Positions 42,881-51,694 are shown, numbered from the stretch's first letter. The stretch: DNA of 64,000 bases from Cellulosimicrobium sp. ES-005 (GCF_040448685.1 NZ_CP159290.1:868001-932000), one strand, 5' to 3'. Notes: generated by a model from the letters alone, not told the origin. Numbers and translations: made by a program.

Positions 42881-42886
42881 AGGCTA
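42881..42886 (-). promoter_or_regulatory. -10 box TAGCCT deciding the HTH_42 start
   Basis: On the minus strand TAGCCT ends 6 nt before the GTG at 42874, supporting a leaderless start six codons upstream of the first ATG. Confidence 0.55.
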
Positions 42887-42953
42887 CGAGCGACCACCCA
42901 CCCGGCGGCCGGGCCGCCGCGGCACCCGACGCACGCGCCGCCGCCCGACCGCG

Positions 42954-43970
42954 TCAGACCGAGTCGCGCTCGACGAGCTCGGGAGCGAGGACCTGCGACG
43001 CGATCTCGCCCCCACGCCCGCCGACGAGGTCGAGCAGGAGGTCGGTCGCACCGCGCACCATCTCGACCATGGGGTTCTGGACCGTGGTGAGGGGCGGGAC
43101 CGTCGAGGCCGCGGTCGCGAGGTTGTCGAACCCCACGACCGACACGTCGCGCGGCACGTCGCGCCCGTGCGCCGCGAGGACGCGCAGCGCACCCTCCGCC
43201 ATGAGGTCCGAGGCGACGAACAGCCCGTCGACGTCGGGGTGCGCGGCGAGGATGCGCTCCATCGCGGCGGCCCCGCCCGCGACGGCGAAGTCGCCGATCT
43301 CGACCGCGTCGTCGGGCAGGCCGGCGCCCTGCAGCACCTCGCGCCAGCCCGTGAGCCGGTCGACGCCGGCGGTCATGTCCTGCGGTCCCGCGATCGTCGC
43401 GATGCGGCGGCGCCCCGCCTCGACGAGCCGGCGCGCCGCGAGGCGGCCGCCCTCGACGTTGTCGACGTCGACGTAGAGGAGGTCGGGCGTCGGGCGGAAC
43501 GGCCGCCCGACGAACACGGCGGGCAGCCGGGCCGCGAGCAACGCCTCCTCGAGCTCGTCGTCGCGGTGGTGCGACGCGACGATCGCGCCGTCCACGTGCC
43601 CGCTGCTCAGGTACCGCACGATGCGGCCCGGCTGCTCGTCGGGCCGCGCGAAGAGCAGGACGAGCTGCAGGTCCGTGCCGCCGAGCGCCGCGCTCACGCC
43701 GCGCATCGTGCCCGCGAGGAACGGGTCGGTGAGGATGCGCTCGTCCGGCTCGGGGACCACGAGGGCGATCGAGTCGGTGCGGCGCGTCACGAGGGAGCGG
43801 GCGGCGCGGTTGGGCGTGTAGCCGAGCTGGGCGACGGCGGCGTCGACCGCCGCCTGGGCCTCGGGCGACACGCGCAGGCCGCCGTTGATCGCGCGCGACG
43901 CGGTCGAGCGCGAGACGCCCGCCGTCTGGGCCACCTCGTCCAGGGTCGGCGCGGAGCGCAGGCTGTTCAT
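42954..43970 (-). CDS. cebR: LacI family repressor, CebR/CelR-like
   Basis: Cellobiose-responsive repressor by context and operator type. The 338-residue protein has the HTH PTLDEVAQTAGVSRSTASRAINGGLRVS, hinge NRAARSLVTRRTDSIALVVPEPDERILTDPFLAGTMRGV and a sugar-binding core ending PPLTTVQNPMVEM. It is the last gene of the cebE-cebF-cebG-bglC-cebR series on one strand but has its own leaderless -10 box. Three copies of a TGGNNGCGCTNCCA site, the 14-bp box bound by CelR/CebR in Thermobifida and Streptomyces, lie upstream of cebE. Confidence 0.9.
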   Translation of the reverse strand: MNSLRSAPTLDEVAQTAGVSRSTASRAINGGLRVSPEAQAAVDAAVAQLGYTPNRAARSLVTRRTDSIALVVPEPDERILTDPFLAGTMRGVSAALGGTDLQLVLLFARPDEQPGRIVRYLSSGHVDGAIVASHHRDDELEEALLAARLPAVFVGRPFRPTPDLLYVDVDNVEGGRLAARRLVEAGRRRIATIAGPQDMTAGVDRLTGWREVLQGAGLPDDAVEIGDFAVAGGAAAMERILAAHPDVDGLFVASDLMAEGALRVLAAHGRDVPRDVSVVGFDNLATAASTVPPLTTVQNPMVEMVRGATDLLLDLVGGRGGEIASQVLAPELVERDSV

Positions 43971-43976
43971 CAGGAC

Positions 43977-43982
43977 AGTATC
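43977..43982 (-). promoter_or_regulatory. -10 box GATACT, leaderless start of cebR
   Basis: On the minus strand GATACT ends 6 nt before the ATG at 43970. It favours this ATG over a longer frame beginning at 44018. Confidence 0.5.
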
Positions 43983-44025
43983 CCGCGCGCGCCCGGCCGA
44001 CCGCACCGCCCCGCTCACCGTGTCG

Positions 44026-45561
44026 TCACTCCCCGACGGTGGCGTCCGCGGCGGACGCGCCGCGCGCGGGCACCGCGTTGTCGCGCGCGACCTGCGCGTA
44101 CCACGCGCCGCTCGCCTTCACCGTGCGCTCCTGCGTCTCGTAGTCGACGCGGACGATGCCGAACCGCTTGGTGTAGCCGAGCGCCCACTCGAAGTTGTCG
44201 AGGAGCGACCACGCGAAGTACCCGCGCACGTCCGCGCCGGCGTCGATCGCGTCGCGCGTGGCGCGCAGGTGCGCGTCGATGAACTCGAGCCGGTCCTGGT
44301 CGTCCACGGAGCCGTCCTCTCCGACCTGGTCGGGGTAGGCCGCGCCGTTCTCCGTGATGTACATCGCCACGCCGCGCGGGCCGGTGAAGTCCCGCTGCAG
44401 GCGCGTGAGCAGGCGCGTCAGCCCCTCGGGCTGCACCTCCCAGCCCATGTCCGTGCGGGGCAGCCCGCGCGAGCGGTCGTGCGCGTCGTCGGCGGCGGGG
44501 AACGGGGACGACGTCGCGCGGACCGGCGCGTCGTCCGCGGGCTCGTCGCGCACGCCCTCGGGGCGCGTCCCGCCGCCGGACTCGGCCGCGGGCAGCGGGT
44601 GCCCCGAGACCGCGCCGCCGTTGTAGTAGTTGACCCCGAGCGTGTCGATCGGGGTCGAGATGATCTCGAGGTCGCCGTCCTTGACGTGGTCGAGCAGCCC
44701 GTAGGGCGCGACGTCCTCCAGGACGTCCGCGGGGTACTCGCCGTGGAAGACGGGGTCGAGGAAGATCCGGTTGAACTGCCCGTCGATGCGGCGCGCGGCG
44801 TCGACGTCGGCCGGGTCCTGCGGGTCGACCGGGTCGGAGACCGTGAAGTTCAGGGTCAGGCCGAGGTTCGCCTCGGGCGCGCGCTCGCGCAGCGCCTGGA
44901 CGGCGAGACCGTGGCCGAGCAGCAGGTGGTGCGCCGCGGCGAGGCCGTCCTCGCGCGACTGACGACCGGGCGCGTGCACGCCCGCGGTGTACCCGAGGAA
45001 CGCCGAGCACCACGGCTCGTTGAGCGTCGTCCACACGCCCACGCGGTCGCCCAGCGCCTCGTGCATCGTCACCGCGTACTCGGCGAAGAGGTACGCCGTG
45101 TCGCGCGACGTCCAGCCGCCCTTCTCCTCGAGCGCCTGCGGCAGGTCCCAGTGGTAGAGCGTGAGCCACGGCAGGATGTCCGCGCCGAGCAGCTCGTCCA
45201 CGAGGTGGTCGTAGAACGCCAGCCCGGCCGGGTTGACGGCGCCCCCGTCGGGACGCACGCGGGCCCACGAGGTCGAGAACCGGTAGGTGCCGAGGTTGAG
45301 GTCGCGCATGAGCGCGACGTCCTCGCGGTACCGGTGGTAGTGGTCGCACGCGACCATGCCGTCGTCGCCGTTCACGACGGCGCCCGGGACGCGGGCGAAC
45401 GCGTCCCACACGGAGTCCGTCCGACCGTCCGTGTGCCCGGCGCCCTCGATCTGGAACGCGGCGGTCGCGGCGCCCCAGAGGAAGCCCGGGGGCATCTCGA
45501 CGCGCCCGGTCGCGGTCGCCGGGTTCGGGAGGAGGGGCGCGGACGGGACGAAGCTGGTCAT
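44026..45561 (-). CDS. bglC: GH1 beta-glucosidase (cellobiase)
   Basis: Hydrolyses cellobiose and short cellodextrins to glucose in the cytoplasm. The 511-residue protein has FLWGAATAAFQIEG, the acid/base Glu in WTTLNEPWCSAFLGY, the nucleophile Glu in VAMYITENGAAYPD and WSLLDNFEWALGYTKRFG near the end. A 40-residue low-complexity Asp/Pro/Gly-rich loop (about 320-360) is an insertion relative to typical GH1 enzymes. No signal peptide. It follows the permease genes; the spacer carries a 36-nt hairpin at 45642-45677. Confidence 0.95.
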   Translation of the reverse strand: MTSFVPSAPLLPNPATATGRVEMPPGFLWGAATAAFQIEGAGHTDGRTDSVWDAFARVPGAVVNGDDGMVACDHYHRYREDVALMRDLNLGTYRFSTSWARVRPDGGAVNPAGLAFYDHLVDELLGADILPWLTLYHWDLPQALEEKGGWTSRDTAYLFAEYAVTMHEALGDRVGVWTTLNEPWCSAFLGYTAGVHAPGRQSREDGLAAAHHLLLGHGLAVQALRERAPEANLGLTLNFTVSDPVDPQDPADVDAARRIDGQFNRIFLDPVFHGEYPADVLEDVAPYGLLDHVKDGDLEIISTPIDTLGVNYYNGGAVSGHPLPAAESGGGTRPEGVRDEPADDAPVRATSSPFPAADDAHDRSRGLPRTDMGWEVQPEGLTRLLTRLQRDFTGPRGVAMYITENGAAYPDQVGEDGSVDDQDRLEFIDAHLRATRDAIDAGADVRGYFAWSLLDNFEWALGYTKRFGIVRVDYETQERTVKASGAWYAQVARDNAVPARGASAADATVGE

Positions 45562-45641
45562 GGGTCGATTGTCCTTCGAGAGGTCGAGGAGTGGCACGCG
45601 GGAGGGCCGGTGGGCTGCCCGCGCGACGGTCGGCCGCACGG

Positions 45642-45677
45642 CCGGTCGCGCGCCACGCCGAGGTGGCGCGCGACCGG
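45642..45677 (-). terminator. Intercistronic hairpin between cebG and bglC
   Basis: A perfect 15-bp stem (arms CCGGTCGCGCGCCAC and its complement) with a 6-nt loop. An overlapping alternative hairpin at 45621-45651 (GCGCGAC/GTCGCGC) cannot form at the same time, so an attenuator is conceivable. Confidence 0.6.
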
Positions 45678-45700
45678 GTGCCGCGCGGTGGCGCCGGGCG

Positions 45701-46621
45701 TCAGCCCTTGACGGCGCCCTGCATGATGCCCGCCACGAGCTGGCGGCCGGTGAAGATGAAGATGACGATCAGTGGCAGGGTCACGAGGAAGATCCCCGCC
45801 ATCACGAGCGAGTAGTCGACGAAGAAGTTCGCCTGGAGGGACCGCACCACCAGCGGCAGCGTCGGGTTGTTCTGGTTGAGCACGATCGAGGGCCAGAAGA
45901 AGTTCGTCCACTGCTGCACGAACGTGAACAGGCCGAGCATCGCGGCGGCGGGTCGCGCCGCGGGGAGCGCGATCGACCAGAACGTGCGGAACATCGACGC
46001 GCCGTCGACGCGGGCCGCCTCGATGAGCTCGTACGGCAGCGCCTCGCCCAGGTACTGCGTCATCCAGAAGACGCCGAACGCGGTGACGAGCGCCGGCACG
46101 ATGACGGCCTGGAGCTTGCCGATCCAGCCGAGGTCCGACATGAGGATGTACATCGGGATGACGCCGAGCTGCGTCGGGACCGCCATCGTCGCGATGACGA
46201 ACACGAGCAGCGGCCCCCGCCCGCGGAACCGGAGCTTGGCGAAGGAGAAGCCAGCGAGCGTCGAGAAGAGCACGACGGACAGCGACGTGAGCACCGCGAC
46301 GACCACCGAGTTCCAGGCGGCCTTCCAGAAGTTGATCGCGTCCGAGTTCATGACCTCGGCGAACCGGTCGAACAGGCTCGCGTCCGGGAGGAGCTGGGGC
46401 AGCGCGCTGCGCGAGATCTCCTCCGGCGTGGAGGAGCCCAGGATCAGCGTGAAGTACAGCGGGAAGATCGAGACGAGCAGGACGACCCCGAGGATCGTGT
46501 ACGTGACCCACCGGGGGCGGCGCTGGGTGCCGCCGACGTTCTTCCCGGCGCGGCGGCGTCGGGCGGCCGCGCGGGCCGCACCCGGCCCGGCGGTCTGGGC
46601 GATGACGGGGACGGAGCTCAT
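45701..46621 (-). CDS. cebG: Cellobiose ABC transporter permease, CebG type
   Basis: Permease subunit of 306 residues with six predicted helices, a basic N-terminus and the EAA loop EAARVDGASMFRTFWSIALP (about 195-214). The ending GRQLVAGIMQGAVKG is typical of CebG/MalG proteins. Its ATG overlaps the stop of the preceding permease by 4 nt. No ATPase gene is in the cluster; a shared MsiK-type ATPase would complete the importer, as in streptomycetes. Confidence 0.93.
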   Translation of the reverse strand: MSSVPVIAQTAGPGAARAAARRRRAGKNVGGTQRRPRWVTYTILGVVLLVSIFPLYFTLILGSSTPEEISRSALPQLLPDASLFDRFAEVMNSDAINFWKAAWNSVVVAVLTSLSVVLFSTLAGFSFAKLRFRGRGPLLVFVIATMAVPTQLGVIPMYILMSDLGWIGKLQAVIVPALVTAFGVFWMTQYLGEALPYELIEAARVDGASMFRTFWSIALPAARPAAAMLGLFTFVQQWTNFFWPSIVLNQNNPTLPLVVRSLQANFFVDYSLVMAGIFLVTLPLIVIFIFTGRQLVAGIMQGAVKG

Positions 46622-47742
46622 CGCTTCCTCCGGTCGGTCGTGCTGGCGGCGGTCGTGTCGGCATCCGTGTCACCCGTGCTCGAGCGCTGCGCCGACATGG
46701 CGCGCTCGGCGCGCAGGCGCTTCTGGGTCTCGCGGCGACGACGGACCCACCGCGGCGGTCGTGGTTGGGCGTTCGACGTCGCGATCCGTCGGGTGACGAG
46801 GAAGTTGACGATCCCGACGAGGATGATGAGGAGGAACAGCAGCCAGGCGACGGCGGCCGCGCGGCCGAAGTTCTTCTGGTTGCCCCAGGCGACGTCGTAG
46901 AGGTAGAGCACGGTCGTCATCCACTGGCGGTCGGCGCCGCCGAGGCCCTGCGCGTCGAACATGCGCGGCTCGTCGAAGATCTGCAGGCCGCCGATCGTCG
47001 ACGTGATGACGACGAAGATGATCGTGGCGCGGATCTGCGGGACGGTCACGGAGAAGAACTGGCGCACGCGACCGGCGCCGTCGATGATCGCGGCCTCGTA
47101 GAGCTCGCGCGGCACGGCCTGCATCGCGGCGAGGAAGATCAGCGCGTTGTAGCCGGTCCAGCGGAAGTTCACCATCGACGCGATGGCGACATGGCTCGCG
47201 AGCGCGTCCGCGTGCCAGCGGATCGGCTCGATGCCGACGACCCCGAGGAGCTCGTTGATGAGGCCGTACTGGTCGGCGAAGAGGCGGCCGAAGATCATCG
47301 AGACCGCGACGGGGGCGACGACGTACGGGAGCAGGACCCCCATGCGCCAGAACGTCGCGGCGCGGAGGTTCTGGTCGAGCAGCGCGGCGATCGCGATGGC
47401 GGCGACCACCTGCGGCACGGACGACAGGACGAAGATCGAGACGGTGTTGCGCAGCGACTTCCAGAACGTCGGCTGCGCGAGCACGTCCGTGTAGTTCTGG
47501 AGGCCGACGAAGTCGCCCTGGCCGCCGAGCAGGTTCCAGTCGTAGACCGACACCACGGCCGTGTACACGAGCGGGAAGAGACCCGTGATCGCGAACAGGA
47601 TGAAGAAGGGCGAGATGTAGAGGTAGGGCGAGACCTTGACGTCCCAGCGGCTCAGGCGCTGGGAGAAGCCGACGCGGCGCGGCGTGCGCGGCGTCGGCCC
47701 GCTGAGCCCCGGGGAGGGCTGGGTGGGCGAGAGGACGGCCAT
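46618..47742 (-). CDS. cebF: Cellobiose ABC transporter permease, CebF type
   Basis: Permease subunit of 374 residues: basic N-terminus, six predicted helices and the EAA loop EAAIIDGAGRVRQFFSVTVPQ (about 225-245), with FDEPRMFDAQGLGGADRQWMTTVLYLY shortly after, a pattern common in CebF. The C-terminus has an unusual 45-residue Arg/Thr/Asp-rich cytoplasmic tail. It lies between cebE and cebG; the cebE-cebF spacer holds an 18-bp hairpin. Confidence 0.93.
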   Translation of the reverse strand: MAVLSPTQPSPGLSGPTPRTPRRVGFSQRLSRWDVKVSPYLYISPFFILFAITGLFPLVYTAVVSVYDWNLLGGQGDFVGLQNYTDVLAQPTFWKSLRNTVSIFVLSSVPQVVAAIAIAALLDQNLRAATFWRMGVLLPYVVAPVAVSMIFGRLFADQYGLINELLGVVGIEPIRWHADALASHVAIASMVNFRWTGYNALIFLAAMQAVPRELYEAAIIDGAGRVRQFFSVTVPQIRATIIFVVITSTIGGLQIFDEPRMFDAQGLGGADRQWMTTVLYLYDVAWGNQKNFGRAAAVAWLLFLLIILVGIVNFLVTRRIATSNAQPRPPRWVRRRRETQKRLRAERAMSAQRSSTGDTDADTTAASTTDRRKR

Positions 47743-47822
47743 GTGAGGTTCCTGGGCTGCTGGTGACTGCGGGTGGCGGTCGGGCGGCCGCCGGGGCGGC
47801 GGCGCCCGGCGGTGGACGCGAG

Positions 47823-47860
47823 CGGGGCCGGGGCGGCACCGTGGTGCCGCCCCGGCCCCG
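47823..47860 (-). terminator. Hairpin between cebE and cebF
   Basis: A perfect 18-bp GC-rich stem with a 2-nt loop begins 6 nt after the cebE stop. As in the alpha-glucoside operon, it probably stabilises the binding-protein mRNA and lowers read-through into the permeases. Confidence 0.75.
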
Positions 47861-47865
47861 TCAGG

Positions 47866-49200
47866 TCACAGGCCCAGGTCCTGGAAGGACTGGAGCGTCT
47901 TCTGCCACGAGGACGCGGCGTCGTCGGTCTTCTCGACGTCCACGCGCTTGATGCCGTCCTGGACGGTCGTGTGGATCGAGAAGTAGTTGGCGCCCTTGAA
48001 CGGCGCGCTGTCGATCGCGAGCGCACGGTTCACGAAGATCGTGCCGACCGGGGCGTCGTTGAAGAAGTCGTTCGTGAACGACTGCACGGCGTCGGACTCC
48101 TGTGCCTCGATCTGCGACGGGAACGTGCCCGCGTTCTCGAAGGCCGTCGTCTGCTGCGCCGGGTCGGTCAGCCAGGCAGCGAGCTCCTTCGCAGCCTCGG
48201 CGTTCGGGCCGGAGGCCGGGACCGTGAGGAACGAGCCGCCCCAGTTGAGGCCGCCTCCGGGGAAGACGTCGGCGACGTTCCAGCCGGTGACGCCACCCGA
48301 GCGCTCCTCGACCGGGCCGGTCATCCACGCGGGGCAGATCATCGTCGCGAAGCCGTCGTTCTGGAACGCGGCGTCCCAGTCGCCCGACCACTGCTCGAGG
48401 CCTGCGGAGAGCTCGTTCGTCGTCGACTGCTCGAGGACCGTGTCGTAGATGTCGATGATCGGCTGGTTCGTGGCGAGGTCCTTGGGCGTGCCGTCGGACT
48501 CCTCGTACGCGTTGTCGATCTGGTTGACCATCGCCTGCGAGATGGACATCGCGGAGTCGTACCAGGCCGAGTCGCTCGCCGCGACGAAGGTCTTGCCCGC
48601 GGCGAAGTAGTCGTCCCACGTCGCGTCCTCGCCACCGAGGAGCTCCGCCACCTCGGCGGGGTCGGTCGGCAGGCCGGCGGCCTCGAAGAGGTCCTGGCGG
48701 TAGCAGATCGCGCTCGGGCCGATGTCGGTCCCGTAGCCGATGAGCTTGCCGTCCGGCGTCGTCGCCTGCTGGACCTTCCAGTCCACCCAGCGGCCGTCGA
48801 GTGACGAGTCGGTGAGGTCGGTGAAGAGGTCGGGGTACTGCATGAGCTCGGGGAGCCAGTCGACCTCGATGGCCTCGATGTCCGCCAGGCCCTCGCCGCC
48901 GGCGGCGAGCTTGGTGGTGAGGTTGGTGCGCGCGTCCTCGGACTTGGCGGCCTTGGTCTGCTTCACGGTGACGTTCGGGTGCGCCTCCGTGTACGCCGCG
49001 AGGAGCTCGTCGCTGTAGCCGAAGTCGTTGAACGTGGCCACGGTGAGGGTGATCTTCTCGCCGTCGCCGGAACCCGTCTCGTCGTCGTTCGAGCCGGAGC
49101 CGCTCGAGCACGCGGTCAGGGCGAGGGTGATGGCCGCGAGGCCTGCGACGGCGGTGATCGCCTTGCGGGGCCGGCGGGTCGTACGGGTGCTGCTCAGCAC
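47866..49200 (-). CDS. cebE: Cellobiose ABC transporter substrate-binding lipoprotein
   Basis: Extracytoplasmic cellobiose/cellodextrin-binding protein of 444 residues. It has a Lys/Arg-rich N-terminus, hydrophobic stretch and lipobox LTAC (cysteine at about residue 28), then a Ser/Gly/Asp linker and a family 1 binding-protein fold (FNDFGYSDELLAAYTEAHPNVTV; YGTDIGPSAICYRQDLFEAAGLP). The GTG at 49200 follows GGGAG by 5 nt. The promoter and three CebR boxes lie directly upstream. Sugar specificity is inferred from bglC and the operator type. Confidence 0.93.
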   Translation of the reverse strand: MLSSTRTTRRPRKAITAVAGLAAITLALTACSSGSGSNDDETGSGDGEKITLTVATFNDFGYSDELLAAYTEAHPNVTVKQTKAAKSEDARTNLTTKLAAGGEGLADIEAIEVDWLPELMQYPDLFTDLTDSSLDGRWVDWKVQQATTPDGKLIGYGTDIGPSAICYRQDLFEAAGLPTDPAEVAELLGGEDATWDDYFAAGKTFVAASDSAWYDSAMSISQAMVNQIDNAYEESDGTPKDLATNQPIIDIYDTVLEQSTTNELSAGLEQWSGDWDAAFQNDGFATMICPAWMTGPVEERSGGVTGWNVADVFPGGGLNWGGSFLTVPASGPNAEAAKELAAWLTDPAQQTTAFENAGTFPSQIEAQESDAVQSFTNDFFNDAPVGTIFVNRALAIDSAPFKGANYFSIHTTVQDGIKRVDVEKTDDAASSWQKTLQSFQDLGL

Positions 49201-49230
49201 GGTGACTCCCTTGTCGGTGGGGCGGGGTCG

Positions 49231-49244
49231 TGGCAGCGCTCCCA
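49231..49244. promoter_or_regulatory. CebR/CelR operator 1 (TGGCAGCGCTCCCA)
   Basis: One mismatch to the 14-bp box TGGGAGCGCTCCCA known for CelR/CebR. It lies in the cebE leader, 31 bp before the start codon. Confidence 0.8.
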
Positions 49245-49252
49245 CCTCCAAG

Positions 49253-49266
49253 TGGTAGCGCTTCCA
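49253..49266. promoter_or_regulatory. CebR/CelR operator 2 (TGGTAGCGCTTCCA)
   Basis: Two substitutions from the consensus box, with the GCGC core kept. It is centred 22 bp from operator 1, about two helix turns, just downstream of the expected cebE transcription start. Confidence 0.78.
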
Positions 49267-49278
49267 CACAACGGCCTG

Positions 49279-49308
49279 ATCGTGCTTTCCCCGCGGAACC
49301 CGTGTCAA
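49279..49308 (-). promoter_or_regulatory. cebE promoter
   Basis: On the minus strand -35 TTGACA (49308-49303), an 18-bp spacer and -10 CACGAT (49284-49279). Transcription would start near 49272, so a repressor on operators 1 and 2 would block it. Confidence 0.6.
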
Positions 49309-49332
49309 GCGCCGGAAGGTCGTGGCGCAGTG

Positions 49333-49346
49333 TGGTCGCGCTCCCA
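49333..49346. promoter_or_regulatory. CebR/CelR operator 3 (TGGTCGCGCTCCCA)
   Basis: A third copy of the 14-bp box with the same GCGC core, upstream of the -35 box. Distance to operator 2 is 80 bp centre to centre, compatible with looping. The rest of the 262-bp spacer 49201-49462 shows no gene. Confidence 0.65.
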
Positions 49347-49462
49347 CTCACGCATCGTCGCAGGTCAGGGCGTTCTCGTGACCTACCGATCGGTCGGGTT
49401 CGGGGGAAATCGTTACCGGTTCGAGACCGGCTCCGCGGGCGCGTGCGAGTCCGCGAGCGCCC

Positions 49463-49963
49463 TCAGCGGGCGAGCCACTCCCGGCCCGCGGCCTCCTCCG
49501 CCGCCAGGGCGGCCCGGACGGCCTGCGCGGCGGCCTGCTCGATCGCGCCCCCGAACAGCGGCACCGACGCCTTCACCTCGCCCGCGTAGCGCTCGACGGT
49601 TCCCTCGCCGTCCGGGGCGAGGCTCACCGTGCCGGTGAGCCGCACCGGGGCGCCGGTGATCTCGAGCGACACGGTCCCCGACCGCTCGCCGTCGCGCTCC
49701 GGCTCCCACGCCTCGGCCTGCCGGATCTCGAGCTGGCCGCCGACGAAGGACCGGACGTGGGCCGGGATCTGGTCGGTGGGCAGGGTGCGACGGACCGTCA
49801 CGGTGAAGCCCTCGGCGGCGCTGCCGGTGACGTCGACCTGCTCGACGTGGGCCCCGTCGCCGCCGGAGCGCGCGGCGCGCCAGCGCACGAACTCCTCGTC
49901 GGCGAGCATCGCGCCGACCACGGGGACGGCGGCGGGGTAGCGGAGCTCGACGCTCAGGTGCAC
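49463..49963 (-). CDS. DUF2505 family protein (SRPBCC-like)
   Basis: Function unknown; 166 residues. The pattern VHLSVELRYPAAVPVVGAMLADEEFVRWRA followed by EGFTVTVRRTLPTDQIPAHVRSFVGGQLEIRQAEAWE matches actinobacterial DUF2505, a START/SRPBCC-like fold that may bind a hydrophobic ligand. The last third (FGGAIEQAAAQAVRAALAAEE) is an amphipathic helix as expected for that fold. The GTG at 49963 follows GAGGAGG. It is divergent from the sensor kinase gene. Confidence 0.8.
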   Translation of the reverse strand: MHLSVELRYPAAVPVVGAMLADEEFVRWRAARSGGDGAHVEQVDVTGSAAEGFTVTVRRTLPTDQIPAHVRSFVGGQLEIRQAEAWEPERDGERSGTVSLEITGAPVRLTGTVSLAPDGEGTVERYAGEVKASVPLFGGAIEQAAAQAVRAALAAEEAAGREWLAR

Positions 49964-50096
49964 GGGACCTCCTCGGGCCCTGGGTCGACCTGCCGCCGGC
50001 CCGGGCGGGTCGGCCACGGGTCGGTCGCAGGTCGGTCGACGGGTTCGGGCGACCGCGCGCGCGGGCGCTGAGGGGACTCTACCTGTCCGACCCCTC

Positions 50097-50102
50097 TACG
50101 CT
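50097..50102 (+). promoter_or_regulatory. -10 box TACGCT, leaderless start of pdtaS
   Basis: TACGCT ends 7 nt before the GTG at 50110. The same hexamer starts the transcript at 52254. Confidence 0.55.
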
Positions 50103-50109
50103 GGGGTCC

Positions 50110-51600
50110 GTGTCTGCCATGAGTGACCTCATCTCCCGCCACGCCGACCTCAGCCCGGCGGACAACGAGTGGTTGCACCTGCTCGTGGGCGACTGGCAGG
50201 TGATCTCCGACCTCGCGTTCGCCGACCTCGTGCTCTGGCTGCCCACGACCGACGGCAACTTCGTCGCGGTCTCGCAGTGCCGCCCGTCGACCGGCGCGAC
50301 CGTCCACTACGACGACATCGTCGGCTCGTTCGCGCCGGAGGGTCAGCGACCGCAGCTCGAGCGCGCGCTCACCGAGGTGCGCTCGCAGCGCTCGCGCGAG
50401 CCGCGCTGGTTCGGCGCGTACGCCGTGCGCGAGGAGGCCATCCCGGTCGTGCACGACGGTCGCGCGATCGCCGTCGTCGCGCGGCAGACCAACCTCGGCA
50501 GCGGGCGCACGCCCAGCCGCCTCGAGCTCAACTACGTCGAGGCCGCGGACGATCTCGTCGCGATGATCTCGCGCGGCGAGTTCCCCTTCCCGAACGCCGC
50601 GACCGGCCCGCGCCGGGGCGCGCCCCGCGTCGGCGACGGCCTCATCCGGCTGAACTCCGAGGGCGAGGTCCTCTACGCCAGCCCCAACGCGCTGAGCTGC
50701 TTCCACCGCCTGGGCGTCATCGGCCCGCTCGTCGGGCGGTCGCTCGCCGAGGTGACGGCCGACCTCATCGAGCACCAGACCCCCGTCGACGAGTCGCTGC
50801 CGCTCGTGGTCATGGGCCGGGCGCCGTGGCGCACGGAGATCGAGGCGCAGCGCGTCGCCCTGTCGCTGCGCGCGCTGCCGCTCACCGAGTCGGGCCAGCG
50901 CATCGGCGCCGTCCTGCTGTGCCGCGACGTGTCGGAGCTGCGCCGCCGGGAACGCGAGCTCATCACCAAGGACGCGACGATCCGCGAGATCCACCACCGC
51001 GTGAAGAACAACCTCCAGACGGTCGCCGCGCTCCTGCGGCTGCAGGCCCGGCGCATGGACGTGCCCGAGGCCCGTGCCGCGCTCGAGGAGGCCATGCGCC
51101 GCGTCGCGACGATCGCGCTCGTGCACGAGAGCCTGTCGCAGACGCTCGACGAGGAGGTCGAGTTCGACGACATGGTGGGCCGGGCCCTGCGCCTCGCCGC
51201 CGACGTCGCGTCCGCGGACACGAGCGTGCGCACGGTCCGGACCGGGAGCTTCGGCCTCGTGCCCGCGGAGGACGCGACGCCGCTCGCGCTCATCCTCACC
51301 GAGCTCGTCACCAACGCCGTCGAGCACGGGCTCGCGAAGCAGGACACGGGGACCGTCGAGGTCGCGGTCGAGCGCGAGGGCTCGGCCCTGCGCATCGTGG
51401 TCGCGGACGACGGCGTCGGCATGCCCGACGGCGACGTCGCCCGGGCGGGCAAGGCCGCGAAGAGCGGGCTGGGCACGCAGATCGTGCGCACGCTCGTGAC
51501 GAACGAGCTCGGCGGCACCATCGAGTGGTCGCCGCGTCCCGGCGGGGGCACGCAGGTCGTGCTCGCCCTCGTCCTGCGCGACGGCAACCGCCAGGCCTGA
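50110..51600 (+). CDS. pdtaS: Sensor histidine kinase PdtaS-like
   Basis: Cytosolic histidine kinase of 496 residues related to Rv3220c PdtaS, which phosphorylates an ANTAR antiterminator (PdtaR). N-terminal GAF-type kinase-N domain (about 10-155), PAS (about 175-285), then the HisKA_2 dimerisation motif EIHHRVKNNLQTVAALLRLQ (phosphorylated His at about 296) and an HWE/HATPase domain (LILTELVTNAVEHG; VADDGVGMPDG; GLGTQIVRTLV). No membrane helix. It converges on whiB1, as Rv3220c and Rv3219 do. No pdtaR gene is seen here. Confidence 0.93.
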   Translation: MSAMSDLISRHADLSPADNEWLHLLVGDWQVISDLAFADLVLWLPTTDGNFVAVSQCRPSTGATVHYDDIVGSFAPEGQRPQLERALTEVRSQRSREPRWFGAYAVREEAIPVVHDGRAIAVVARQTNLGSGRTPSRLELNYVEAADDLVAMISRGEFPFPNAATGPRRGAPRVGDGLIRLNSEGEVLYASPNALSCFHRLGVIGPLVGRSLAEVTADLIEHQTPVDESLPLVVMGRAPWRTEIEAQRVALSLRALPLTESGQRIGAVLLCRDVSELRRRERELITKDATIREIHHRVKNNLQTVAALLRLQARRMDVPEARAALEEAMRRVATIALVHESLSQTLDEEVEFDDMVGRALRLAADVASADTSVRTVRTGSFGLVPAEDATPLALILTELVTNAVEHGLAKQDTGTVEVAVEREGSALRIVVADDGVGMPDGDVARAGKAAKSGLGTQIVRTLVTNELGGTIEWSPRPGGGTQVVLALVLRDGNRQA

Positions 51601-51694
51601 GCGCGCGCGTCCCGGCGGGACCGCCTGGCGCGACCGCCTGGTGGGCCGGCCGGCGGGACGGCCCGGTGGCGCCGCGTGGCGCGACCGCCCGGTA

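Noticed and set aside
49411-49430. T-arm-like sequence (GGTTCGAGACC), possible tRNA
   Set aside because: No acceptor, D or anticodon arms can be formed around it. It is just a short hairpin in the cebE upstream spacer.
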